Source: Heterostelium album PN500 (lineage: Eukaryota; Evosea; Eumycetozoa; Acytosteliales; Acytosteliaceae). From it: a stretch of 64,000 nt of DNA. Every line of letters starts with the position of its first letter. Positions within the stretch are counted from its first letter, which is position 1. Under the pieces are notes generated by a model, which worked only from the letters and a program-made list of their open reading frames with translations, was not told the DNA's origin and did not search any database. The stretch lies in assembly GCF_000004825.1 (NCBI RefSeq), contig NW_008805073.1, positions 1,364,001 to 1,428,000 of the forward strand, read 5' to 3'. Made by a program: the position numbers and the translations under genes. Shown in pieces: positions 10,016 to 20,523 of this stretch.

Positions 10016-10619
10016 ATACAACAACAAATAATAATCAAAGTTAAAGACATAATTTAATAAAATTAAATACTTGATATTATAATTCTTAAATTGTTTTGAT
10101 TTTTATTTAAATTATTAAAGTTATGATTGTTCTAATTCATATTGAATTGTTGTTAGTTAACAGCACTCAATATTTAGCATTGAATTGATAGAGCTGCTGA
10201 TGTTGTTAATGTTGATCCTTTGATTAGAGATAAAGGATCAACATTTATTTGTTTGTCTTATTGTAATTGTTATTGTTGAGTATTGCACTATTGTTATTGA
10301 TGTTGTTGGTTTGAGTGTTGGTAGTTTGGTTATTACTTATTATTGGGTGGTGACGCCAGAATAACATCCAAAATCGATGAATCAAATAAAACTATTCATT
10401 CTAGTTTGTTGTTGTTGTTACTGTTGTTGATCTTATTGTTGTGTATCATTAGCGGTACCTGTAGTATTAGAGGTGACAATTGTAAAGTATGGAGCAGTAG
10501 ATTCGTGCTTGCCTGGTCGAAGTGTACTTGGACATCAATATTCCCAATACACCAAAGCAACCCACTGTGCAGACACCATTCTATGATGGTTGTTGCTTTG
10601 GTGTATCTTCTATGAAGAA
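10016..10619. other. Flank of the element; one strong hairpin, no gene
   Basis: At 10208-10245 a perfect 14-bp inverted repeat (AATGTTGATCCTTT facing AAAGGATCAACATT) has a 10-base loop. A 90-codon plus-strand frame at 10343-10615 has no recognisable features. Composition rises above background from about 10480, so some of this may be further decayed coding sequence. Confidence 0.4.
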
Positions 10620-11310
10620 TACTATACTACCTGTAGTCTTCTCAATGCTCTTCGTCAGCTGATCTAATGACTCGAAGTTCATCAATAGATTCATCAGCAG
10701 GTAATACTATTAAAGCATAATCTACAATAATAATATAGATAGATATGATAAACCGAGAAGAAATAACATGTAGTACAATGATCTTCTGTATTCAATCATA
10801 GGTGTGTTCCTTGTTGAACTGGTAAATCCTATAATATAATTTGTTAGTAATTAATTAATAACAATTATCTCTAAAGAGTTGTTATGTAAATAAATAAAAT
10901 AAAAACTTACTTTTTCAAGTGTTTGGTATGCTTTCTCTAGAATCGATCTTTGCCAAACTTGACCTTGTAGTGTGACAGCCTTAACCCTCATACCACAAGA
11001 AGCAAGAGTACAGTCTTGTACGACTCGGTCGTTCTCATCGTTCTTTGCCAACAAGGCTCTGAAGCAACAACTGACAATGGCAATATCATCGTCTTTTCTT
11101 CTTCTCAATTGCTTGTATGCCTAGATATATTCATTCTCACGTGAGTATGGTGCAAAGATAGATGTCAATATTTCATCCAGTTGAATATCTACCACTCTAT
11201 ATAAGATTTGAAAGTTTGACGACCACTTTGAAAAGTATTACAGCCGCAAGAACTAAGAAAGAAATCCAACTTCCGAAGCCAAAGCAAGTCAATGTGTTGT
11301 CCATTAGCGG
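10620..11310 (-). pseudogene. xdh: Xanthine dehydrogenase remnant (FAD-domain region)
   Basis: On the minus strand 11200-10911 reads as the C-terminal part of the FAD-binding domain of xanthine dehydrogenase: IQLDEILTSIFAPYSREN, then KQLRRRKDDDIAIVS, then CGMRVKAVT. Family members have [23 protein letters not shown]-like sequence here. The exon ends at a good GTAAGT donor (10910), and a following exon starts at 10828 after TATAG with DLPVQQGT and, in another frame, MIEYRRSLYYMLF, matching the family's PGGMVEYRRSL block. An in-frame TAG sits where the family has the residue after EY (about 11125), and the second exon changes frame. No molybdenum-binding or iron-sulphur region is found nearby. 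The retained intron argues for decay of a genuine gene rather than a retrocopy. Weak similarity may continue to 11310; 10620-10740 is unassigned. Confidence 0.7.
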
Positions 11311-11579
11311 TAAGCATCTGCATTGTTCAGTAGCTATTTTTTAAAATGGTAATCCAATTGTTGAGAAGGTATTACTCTTTAGAATTTATATAAAAATAAT
11401 AATAATAATAATACAATAAGTAAATAGTGTGTAGTGTTTGATTTAAAAGTGCTGGCACTTGAATTTAAAACTATTTTGTAAAGTTTTAACTCGGGACTCA
11501 ACTTGAGATGAGATTTTACAAAAAATGATTAGTTTTAAATTCTCATAGTTTAATTATACATTAATTTCACTTTAAAAAA

Positions 11580-12716
11580 ATGAATAGACTTTACAGATTA
11601 CACAGATCTCAACAACATTTATTATTATCTTTGAACACCTATCAATCAGCAAATTTCACATTCAATCACACTAATAGATTAGGTGGATTATTAAGCTATC
11701 ATCACAATCATAATTATAATCCTATTGATAGTAAACAAGTACATAATATACATGTTGTTGGTAGTAGATCATTCTCGTCAAAGTCAAAGTCAAAGAAAGA
11801 ACAAAAACAAAGAGAACAACATCAGCAACAGCAGAATGCAGAGATACAAGAATTGACAGAAGATGAAAAACGATTGGAAGAATTTGAATCAAAGCTAAAG
11901 AATGTAACAATCGGATCGATGTTGAAACAAATCGGAATACTATTGGCTTTAGCACTTCGAGGTCATATGTCAATGCACGTCAATCGTTGGAAGTACAGAG
12001 AGTTCTACGAGCACGTAATGGAGTTGTTACGATCAAAGAAAGATGTAATAGAGACTGTCACCCAACGAAATTTCGAATTCGACAAGATACAACTAAAGAA
12101 TTTCGTGGTGTTCACACGTGATTCACCGTTGGCAAGAGCAATGAAATCGAATAACATGTCAATGAATATGAATAATCTCGAATACTTTGACGACGATGAC
12201 AATGACGATATTAAAGCTGGGGGTGGTGGCGGCGGTTTCGAACCTATCGTTATTTCAATGACTTTGATGAATGCTAATGAATTGGATAGATTCTCGGTCG
12301 ATGCAGTCATCATTGGCAAAGCGGAAGCCACCCCTATCGATGGTGACTCTGGTCTGTTCGGTAGAATGATGCCTCGAAAACTACCATTACTCGGTAACCT
12401 GAACTCGAAAGCAACACTCCAAACACTTAGTCTACTGCTAGAGAATGTAGACACCGGACAACAGCAAGAATTTCCACTCGTACAAGCAGAACAAGACCTC
12501 AGACAACAAACCACCACAACATCAACGACATTCCACACCGAACAAGACGAAATGACAATCATTCAAGAGACAAAGCCAACCTCATCATATAAATCATCCA
12601 AAGATAGACAACAAACAGAAGCAACAACCATCGAACTAGATGACTATAACGAAAAATCAAATACATACAATAATCATAACCAACAACAAAATACAAATAA
12701 AAAATCTAAATATTAA
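11580..12716 (+). CDS. Probable mitochondrial protein of unknown function
   Basis: A single-exon frame of 378 residues. I do not recognise a family. The first 70 residues are rich in Arg, Ser, Leu, His and Asn with no acidic residues until about position 51, and include SRSFSSKSKSKK, which resembles a mitochondrial presequence with its processing site. A basic, Gln-rich linker follows. The conserved-looking core (about residues 90-300) contains an amphipathic stretch IGSMLKQIGILLALALRG, possibly a membrane-associated helix, then an acidic/Gly linker (FDDDDNDDIKAGGGGGG) and a beta-rich segment (EPIVISMTLMNANELDRFSVDAVIIG). The C-terminus is low-complexity Gln/Thr/Asn. The start was chosen because it follows an A-run leader and gives the presequence. 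The 3' end faces RPS25 at 182 bp. Confidence 0.85.
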   Translation: MNRLYRLHRSQQHLLLSLNTYQSANFTFNHTNRLGGLLSYHHNHNYNPIDSKQVHNIHVVGSRSFSSKSKSKKEQKQREQHQQQQNAEIQELTEDEKRLEEFESKLKNVTIGSMLKQIGILLALALRGHMSMHVNRWKYREFYEHVMELLRSKKDVIETVTQRNFEFDKIQLKNFVVFTRDSPLARAMKSNNMSMNMNNLEYFDDDDNDDIKAGGGGGGFEPIVISMTLMNANELDRFSVDAVIIGKAEATPIDGDSGLFGRMMPRKLPLLGNLNSKATLQTLSLLLENVDTGQQQEFPLVQAEQDLRQQTTTTSTTFHTEQDEMTIIQETKPTSSYKSSKDRQQTEATTIELDDYNEKSNTYNNHNQQQNTNKKSKY

Positions 12717-12898
12717 GATACATAAAGTGATTAATCACTTTTTTTTGTCTATTGACTTGTTTGCTGCTAAACTATCATATGATGATTTGCTGTTACTGAT
12801 GATGATGGATGATTATTATTAGGAAAATGATTAAAATATGATGATAGTTTTTTGTTTAAAAAGTATTTATTTCACCAGTGAGATCGTCAAAACTGTAT

Positions 12899-13435
12899 TT
12901 AAGCAGTCTTGGTGAAGATACCAGAACCGTGACCGTAGATGACCTTCTTGATTTGTCCCTTAGCAGCAAAATCTCTGATGACACGACGGGCCAATGAACC
13001 GTTGCACTTGTACTTGTCAGAAACTGAGGCGATGGTGATGACCTTAGCACCTGGCAATTCCTTGTTGATCTTGTTGAAAGTTTCCTTATCGAAGAGAATC
13101 ATGTTGTTCAACTTCTCTCTTGACTTTCCCTTTGACCATTTCTATAATTGTTCATATAGTATCCAAATGTATGTTAATCACTGTTTCCTAACCTGTTTTG
13201 TTTTCTCTGTTTTTAAATAGTCTTACCTTACGACCAGCCTTGGATCCTGAGGATTTGGCGGCTGATTTTCCAGCTTGGATTTGTTTGCTCTTTCCACCGG
13301 CAGCTTTGGGAGGCTATTGATTGTGTTTGTAGATAATCATAGATGTCATATTAATATCATCATTCTCTGTGTTTCTCTAATCACTAATCACTATAATCTA
13401 AAGTATCCTAGAAACATAGTATATAAACGTACCAT
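12899..13435 (-). CDS. rps25: 40S ribosomal protein S25 (eS25)
   Basis: Component of the small ribosomal subunit head. Three exons: 13435-13433, 13313-13227 and 13141-12899, coding for 110 residues. The C-terminal exon reads KWSKGKSREKLNNMILF and ends GHGSGIFTKTA, the conserved winged-helix core of the family (human eS25 has [20 protein letters not shown]). The middle exon is the basic Ala/Lys/Ser N-terminal extension starting PPKAAGGKSKQ. The first coding exon is the ATG alone, followed at once by a GTACGT donor; the second exon then starts with CCTCCC after AATAG, so the MPPK start typical of eS25 is only produced by splicing. Introns are 119 and 85 nt. Confidence 0.95.
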
Positions 13436-14135
13436 TGTTATTATCTGATGAAATCGAAAAGGAAGTATTGGATAACTCTCACGAAACTCATAAAGTGAGT
13501 CCAGTCGATTGCCCACTGCACGCACACCCACACCACAGACAGCCAGAATTGAATTTTTCAAAAATTATTTTTTTAAAATTAAATTCATTTTTCAACGTTA
13601 CGCTTTTTTTTGTAAAACTTCAAGTGCCTCTTTGTGAACAAAAAAAAATAAAGTAAGGTTGTTATAATAAAGCTGATGAATATAAACAACCATCATATCA
13701 TACACTACACTTACTACTAAGTATAGTTAATTTAAAAGTGTATTTTTTGATTTACATTAATAATAAAAATAATTATATATATATATATTTTTTTATAAAT
13801 ATAAAAGACATTTGATATGTATTCACATGATTGTGTTAAATTTAATTTAATTATTATTTTTATTTGTTTAACTTGTTTTTATCACTCTTTTTTTTAAAAA
13901 AAATCAAATAATTCCAATTTTCATTTTTGCTTCTAACTTTATTATTCATGTTCTTTGAATTGCTCTTCATTTTTGAGTATCTCCTAAGCTAAACTTGGTC
14001 GCTTTAATTTTTGTTTTTATTTTTATTTTTTTTATCATAAAGTTGAGAAAAAGAATAAAATTTATATAAAGTAATAAGAGTAACATTAACATCAATATAT
14101 ATATAAAAAGCATAAAATAAATTAATATTATCATA
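13436..14135. promoter_or_regulatory. Divergent intergenic region, RPS25 / carrier gene
   Basis: About 700 bp between two divergent starts, so it probably contains both promoters. It has a (TA)n run near 13775-13790 and several T tracts, as usual upstream of dictyostelid genes. No coding or RNA gene supported. Confidence 0.5.
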
Positions 14136-16011
14136 ATGGAGTCACAGAATGTTAGTACTGAAAATGGTACTACGCAACAACAACAAGACGAATTAAACAA
14201 TCATCAACAAGTAGTTGACAATGAGAGTACTGAAGAAACTCAAGTAACTGCTAATAACAACATAGAAATGAATCATACAGATAATAACAACCATAGACAA
14301 ACTGAACAACAGGAACAAGAACAACAATCACAGCAACAAGCACACCAACAACAACAGCAACCAGAACAAAGACAAACACAAGATATACCTCAAATTGAAA
14401 TTGATTCTCCTGTCAATAACAATATTAATAATGTAAATAGTATAAATACAAATAATAGTAATAATAGATATAGAGATAATAATAATAGACAGTCACCTTC
14501 GCCACCTTTACAGTCACAACAACAGCAACAATATAATAGTTTAAACATTAATAATAATAATAGTAATAATAGAAGTAGTAATTATAATAGAGTTAATAAT
14601 AATAATAATAATAATAATGTACAACAGAGTAATAACAGTGGTAAAGATAGAGATATTGCTATTAATGAGAATCAAGATACAATGTTTGATGTAATATTGC
14701 AATGGATTTCGTTGGCAGTCAGCAAATTGATGTTCCACCCGATCGAGTTCCCCATTCATGCTTTGACTACTTTTATTCAGGCGAATCCATCGCCACAGCC
14801 ACAACCAATTGGCATTCCCATCCAGTTGCCACAGCTGTTACAGCAACCAGCCATTCTGACCACAAGCGACAGTCTCTGGAAGCTGTTCAAACAGAAAGGC
14901 TACCACATCTACGATGGCGGTCTCATCTATCTCCTACACAACATTGTGGTGATCATCTTTAACTTTACACAGCGATTCGTCAACTCTGCCTACAACACAC
15001 CGCCACTTGGCAACGCCAGTTTCTCCGCCATCCAAAAGCGACAGAGAGTTGGTGCATTCGTCGACGTCCTCCTTTCACTCGCCAAGAATGCAATGACACT
15101 GCCACTCGATGTACTCATGACTCGTCTTATTGTCCACCGATTCTACAAATCCGACAACCTTCATTACATCAACGATTGTACACTCAGTGGAATCTGCAAG
15201 AACGAAGGAATTATCAAAGGTTTATATGCTGTAAGTAATAACAATCAAGATCTTTTACAAATGGAAAGCTAACCAACTTTTAATTTAAATCGGAAACAAA
15301 AAGGGTTGGGAAGTAGTTGCTTTAAAGTCATTGCTTGAATGGCTCTTTAAGAAGTGCGATAACCATCTTTTACAGAGCGCAAGAAGAGGTCCTTTCTCAC
15401 CCAACGAGAAGTCACCAGCACAAATTCTATTGCTATGTGTAAAGATTTTATTAGATTATATACTAACTGGTATGTTTCAAGTTTAATAATATTATTAGCA
15501 AGTTATTAACAATTAGTTGACTAACTTTCGAATCACTTTCGAATCACCAGTTATAAAAGTTAGATTAAATATTAGAAATATTGGATTTTTCAAGACTCTA
15601 AGTACAATTTATCGTAGAGAAGGAATCAGAGGATTGTTTTCGGGATTGAATACCTATTTCGTTTTGTTCCCACTGTGGATGATTGGCATTTTGTTTGCCA
15701 ATGTCATTTTTATCAAGTTGAAACAGATGTTGGAGAGAAATGCCGATCTTACTCGACGTCGTCGATCTTCATCCAAGTCTGGATTGTACTCTACTGACAA
15801 CTCACAGCCATCTGGCATGGGTGTCATGGCTCTTTCACCAATGGTCGGATCCGATGACGAACACAGCGAATCAGAAGATGAAACCATCTCTTCAGACACC
15901 GACGAAACACCGAATCAAGGTGATGACTCAATCAATGATATCGATAAACGATCATCACCTATCACAACAACTACAACAACATCAACAACAACCACCAATA
16001 GAAACATATAA
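14136..16011 (+). CDS. Divergent mitochondrial carrier-family (SLC25-like) protein
   Basis: Three exons: 14136-15230, 15304-15469 and 15551-16011, coding for 573 residues. Residues 1-180 are low complexity (Gln/Asn). The core begins DVILQWISLAVSKLMFHPIEFP, which resembles the first helix of a carrier repeat with its PxE signature. The last exon holds the best repeat: IKVRLNIRNIGFFKTLSTI, then YRREGIRGLFSGLNTYFV, matching the family's basic motif and EGxxGLFxG loop, then a hydrophobic helix. The tail is acidic, Ser/Thr-rich. The other repeats are poorly conserved, as in outer-membrane relatives of the family (Ugo1/SLC25A46), so this could be a morphology factor rather than a metabolite transporter; that is inference. 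The last intron was placed at 15470-15550 because its CAG acceptor keeps the frame. Confidence 0.75.
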
Positions 16012-16175
16012 AATTGATTAAAAAAATTTTTTTTACACCATTTTCATCATCATTTAAAAATAAACAAAGAACAATATATCACAGTCAAAAAAAAAGGTAA
16101 TACTAACAACTAAAATTATTTAATAAATTATTGTTTTTGAAATGTCTGTACAGAATGCATCGAGCAAAATTGAAA

Positions 16176-17409
16176 TTAACCTAAGGAAATATCATAAGGT
16201 GTTGTTGATGATGATAAATTCTTTTCGGGAATTTCATCATAGCTATTTCTATGGCACAGTGAACTGAACCACCACTTTATCAATTGTAATAAAGTGATTT
16301 CGTCATCGCTATCGATCTTTCCAAGCCAGCTGTTTGCTGTTTTTCGAAGCATTATATTGATCATGAATATCAGTGGGAGGACCTCAAGGAATGAGTAGTA
16401 AAAAAAGTCGTAGAATGGTGAATCGATTTGGCCGACCTTCAGCGTTGTAATGTATACCAATATGGATCGAACTAAAAACACACAAAATAGCAAACCAAAG
16501 AGGAGATCGACATGATCCTCAAGCAACTTTGATTTATTCTGTTGCTTCAAATTGTTTAGGCTATTCTTTTTTTTCCTTAACAAACCAAACTCTTCCGATG
16601 GCTGACCGACGGCTTCCAATTCTGTTTTATTCTTAATTTGATAAATTAAACTACAAAGTTTTAGATTAATATAAAAATAATAAGGTGTGATTTAAATCTT
16701 ATCGCTACATACAGATAAACAAGAGTGACAATCGCTGAAAATAAATAGATGCCGGCAGCATAGGCTTGAAGTGCAACATCAAATATTGAATTGGTAGGAT
16801 CCTCGACAAAAGTGGGTCCCTGTGAGTGATCTTCACGGTACTCCAATAGTGATAGAACCAATGCAATGACATACATCAGAACATTTCCAATTGCAACGTA
16901 AATTTTGAATTTACGAATGAGCTCTATTTTGAGGTCTGGTGTTCCAACTTTATGTTTCAATAACAATATACTAAAATAAAGTTAATGGTTAGAATAAACA
17001 AATTGTATTGAATTCAAGCGAATATACCTACCAAGCAAATAGTGATATTGATAAAGCTGTGAAAAAGAAAAAAGTTGGTAGAATCTTTAGGAATTCAAGT
17101 GATTGCTGCTCGGAGTATGATAATTTAAGTGCTCCATCTTTGGCAAGAGTATAAATCATAAACATAAAACTCCTAGTTGCAAAACCGATAATAAGAAAAG
17201 TAAAAAATACAATAGTTGACCTACAAAATTTATGCTTGCAAGCTAAATAGGTCAAATGTTAGGATAAGTTAAGTTTTATATTATTTGAATCTCATTCTTT
17301 TATTTCTCTTACTTTTAAATATTAATATTAAAAAACAATAGGCAAACAGAAGGAAATAAATTCCTGATAGGATATAATGACTGATGTTGTACTCAGAGTT
17401 ATATGACAT
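16176..17409 (-). CDS. Seven-helix membrane protein, TOM1/THH1-like
   Basis: Four exons: 17409-17313, 17242-17032, 16970-16713 and 16650-16176, coding for 346 residues, with all three introns 60-71 nt and in phase. Seven hydrophobic segments are clear: about residues 9-32, 40-64, 78-101, 116-138, 158-182, 222-245 and 257-280, with a short polar N-terminus and a longer cytosolic-looking loop between helices five and six. The number and spacing of helices, and the overall length, resemble the THH1/TOM1/TOM3 family (plant Tobamovirus multiplication proteins and relatives), but this assignment rests on architecture more than on motifs, and a receptor-type or other multi-helix family is possible. 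The start MSYNSEYNISHYILSG is the first ATG of the first exon. Confidence 0.8.
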
Positions 17410-18111
17410 CTTTACATAGTTGTTGAAAAGTAAAGTATTAAATATATTAAACAAATAGCAACTTTACATTAAATTGAATTGTTGTTGTAAACAATGAATG
17501 GATGAAATGATATGATCAATTTGCACATCATTTTTAAATTTAGTAATTAATAATTTTTTTAAAGTATAGAAACAGTGGTAAACCCCAGGTTTCGTGCGAA
17601 ATTCGAAATCTTAAGATCCAGAGAATGTTTTACAGCTTTAAAAAATAATCTATTTCTGCGTTGACTTGAAAAAGAAACAAAATAGAAAGTGCAATTATTG
17701 TAAGGTACTGCCCTAATTTGATTCAATCTCCGACTTATTATTAAGTTTTGAACTTGTTTATTCAATTTCATTTTAAAAGAATTTGTTGTTTTGTACCCTT
17801 TTCAACTAGATTTAAAAAGGATTTACACCTAAGAAAAGTAAATGGAATATTACTAGGCAAAAGTCGTGTGATCTCTGGTTGTGTGAAACAAAAAATAAAA
17901 ATAAAAATAAAAGCTACCTTTAATAACTAAATTTTATTACAATATTTTATTGATTTTGGTTGTTGTCTTTGTTGTGCGTTTCTTGTTGATTCTCTTGAAT
18001 ATGTATATATAACTTTATATATATGTGTGTGTATGTATGTTGTATATGTAGGTGTATTCATTTATTATTAAAATGTATGTATTGCAGGTTTGATTCTTGG
18101 TATCTTTCACT
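17410..18111. other. Intergenic region; short frame of doubtful meaning
   Basis: Lies between the start of the seven-helix gene and the end of the PC4 gene. A 70-codon minus-strand frame (17559-17771) has unremarkable composition but no recognisable motif or extension by splicing that I could find. The right half is T-rich 3'-flank-like DNA. Confidence 0.4.
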
Positions 18112-18255
18112 TTAGTCGAACCAACCAGTGATGGTATCGGCATTGTCTATGATAAGTTGGAACTGTTCTTTTGTTAATGAAATACCTAAAAGTATATTTG
18201 TTAATAATGAATGTGTAAGTAAATTGAATTATGTTTTGTTTGAATGATTGATTGG

Positions 18256-18297
<42 letters not shown>

Positions 18298-18738
18298 ATT
18301 GATGTGTCGTCATTTCGTTTGTTTTGTTTTATTACCTTTTTTACCAGGAAGTGATTCACCATCTTTTGTGTAGAACTCTCTGATATCGATTCTTGGATCT
18401 TTGGTAAAGGTAGAGTATGATACCTTTCTATTGTTTCCCAAGTCTACAATCTTTTCTTTCTTTGAGGAGGAAGGTGATGATTTGGCAGTTGTTTTCTTTT
18501 TCTTGTCGGTGGTGGCAGGCTCTTTAGTCTTGGCAGCAGTCTTCTTTGATTTGGTTTCTACTTCTTTTGTCTTCTTTGGTGCAGCAGCAGACTTCTTGGC
18601 GGTGCTCTTTGGCTTCTCAGCTTCCTCTTCCTCCGATTCGTTTTCATCTACGGCATCATCACCGTTTTCCTCAGCGGATTGTTCATCACTATTAAACTCG
18701 TCGTCGTCTTTTTCTATAAGTGCTTTTCTTTTTGACAT
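18112..18738 (-). CDS. sub1: Transcriptional coactivator PC4/Sub1 homologue
   Basis: A nuclear single-stranded-DNA-binding cofactor of RNA polymerase II in other eukaryotes. Two exons (18738-18336 and 18185-18112), 158 residues. Residues 1-95 form an acidic then Lys/Ala/Ser-rich tail. The PC4 domain occupies the last 60 residues: VSYSTFTKDPRIDIREFYTK, then GESLPGKKGISLTKEQFQ, and ends TGWFD. The family pattern of IREYY...PGKKGISL is clear. Splicing is required to complete the domain: the unspliced frame loses the last 24 residues. The 150-nt intron contains a TGAT microsatellite. Length and layout match yeast Sub1 and human PC4 with a longer N-terminal tail. Confidence 0.93.
18249..18297. repeat. 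(TGAT)n microsatellite in the PC4 intron
   Basis: About 12 tandem TGAT tetranucleotides with one irregular unit, wholly within the intron. Confidence 0.9.
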
Positions 18739-19290
18739 CTCTATCTCTATCTATATATAAATATAAATATATCTTTAAACAAACAATTAACAATAATAAT
18801 TAATTTAAATAAATTTTGGAGGGAACTTTCAAAAAAAAAAATTTTTTTAAACTTATTTCAAAGAAATGAATATTAAAAAAAAAAAGGTGTACAATTACAA
18901 TAATCTTGGAAATGTCTTTAGTTACTAATAGCTTTGTTTGGTCCAAGCCTTATGAAGTAGAATGATCAAAGAATTCCTTTTCTTTAAAGTTGATTTGGAT
19001 TATTTCCTATAAAAGAAAGGTGTGAAAGAAATACTCTTGTTTAATATCATAATGACCAAAAAAATCATATAACCATTCTTTTATTTATTCATTATTGAAA
19101 ATAAACAACTTGTTATAAATCTTGTTAACTCAAAATCATTGTTTTTATTTCTTCAATTTATTTGATATTTAATTTTATTATTCTTTTACCCTGGGCGACT
19201 TTTTATTTAACTGAAAATTATTTTTTGTTTGATGCATCACTATTAATACTGATGAAAACTAACTAGTTTTTATATAAACGAAAACAAAGA
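18739..19290. promoter_or_regulatory. Divergent intergenic region, PC4 / TLDc gene
   Basis: About 550 bp between two divergent starts, with A/T homopolymers at 18829-18847 and 18873-18885. Presumed to hold both promoters; no gene seen. Confidence 0.5.
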
Positions 19291-20523
19291 ATGGGTAATA
19301 AAGAATCAAAAGCAAACCATGAATCCACAACTCATCATCATCATCATCACCATCATAATCAACAAAGTGTATTGAGTGATCATAATAATAATCATAATGT
19401 AAATATAAATGATAATAATAATGTAAATATAAAAGAAAATCAAGCAAAACAACAACAACAACAACAACCAACATCAATAAAGAAACCTATTTTAAATACA
19501 GAATCAAGTGTATTGAATGAAGAATCAATTAGTTATCTATCGAAATATCTACCTGGTGACGATTATAGAGGCGAATGGCAATTATTATTTTCATCGACTA
19601 GAAATGGACATAGCTATAATAGATTCTGTACACATGTCACTGATAAAGGTTCTACCATTGTCATCATTAAAGACGATGGTGGACACATATTTGGTGGTTT
19701 TGCAGATGAAGTTTGGAAAACAAAATTCCCAAAATTCTATGGAAATGGTAAAGCATCACCATCATCATCATTTCAATTGATCTATTACTAAACTAATTAC
19801 TACTACTACTACTATTACTACTATTTAAAGAGAGATGTTTTGTATTTAGTATAAATCCAAAGTTAGAGGTATACAGACCGACTGGTATAGATAGAAACTT
19901 CCAATATCTGAATGAAGGTACCACTACACTCTATAATGGTGTTGGTATGGGTGGTGTTCAATAGTAAGTATATTGCTACTATCTTATCATTCTCATATGT
20001 TTGGTTTTCACTTTAATTAACATTTTATTCTGATCCCATTATTACAAACATATTCAGCTTATTTGGATGGTCAATAGACGAAACATTTGATTATGGTGAG
20101 AGTAAAGGTTCGGAAGATGGTGAAACTGAGAAGAGTTCTACGTTTGGTAATCCTTCACTGTCACACACCAAGGATTTCAAGTGTGTCTATGTCGAGGTTT
20201 GGATGGTCAAGGAAAGAGTGCTGACACAAGAGGAGATAGAAGAGCGTGCCTATCAAGAAGCCAGAAAGAAAAAGAAAGCCGGTAGAAGTGTATTAGAGGC
20301 AGAAGGTAAGAAATCTCTTTACTGTTATTGACTAGATCTCACTAGATAACCATCAATCAAATAATCATAAACAGGTGGCAACTAACACTCTTTCTTATTC
20401 TTTGATTCCAATTCGGTAGATAATGCAGATAAAATGATTGCAAGATATATGGGACACAACTTTAGTGTTTATAATGAAGATGCCAAGAGGCAAGCAAAAG
20501 ATCTACAAAATCAACAAAGATAA
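19291..20523 (+). CDS. TLDc-domain protein with a possible N-myristoyl anchor
   Basis: Four exons: 19291-19747, 19831-19963, 20058-20305 and 20420-20523, coding for 313 residues with all phases agreeing. It starts MGNKES, a good N-myristoylation context, followed by a His/Asn/Gln-rich linker. The TLDc domain runs from about residue 75: WQLLFSSTRNGHSYNRFC, then VIIKDDGGHIFGGFADEVW, then RCFVFSINPKLEVYRPTG, YNGVGMGGVQY and FGWSID. This matches the family series seen in MEAK7/TLDC1, OXR1 and NCOA7 (LLFS...G.SF, VIKD..GHVFGGFA.., GLGMGG...). MEAK7 also starts MGN. In other eukaryotes TLDc proteins bind the V-ATPase or act in oxidative-stress and mTOR signalling; which applies here is unknown. A lysine-rich C-terminal helix follows the domain. 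Confidence 0.9.

Noticed and set aside
10343-10615. 90-codon plus-strand frame
   Set aside because: Leu/Ser-rich run from TTG repeats, no motif, and antisense to possible remnants of the decayed gene.
12005-12562. 185-codon minus-strand frame
   Set aside because: Antisense shadow of the mitochondrial-type gene; Ser/Val/Pro-rich composition mirrors the sense codons and there is no motif.
15481-15550. Alternative carrier-gene exon start at 15517
   Set aside because: It would need a 36-nt intron or an out-of-phase join; the CAG acceptor at 15549-15550 restores the frame with a normal 81-nt intron.
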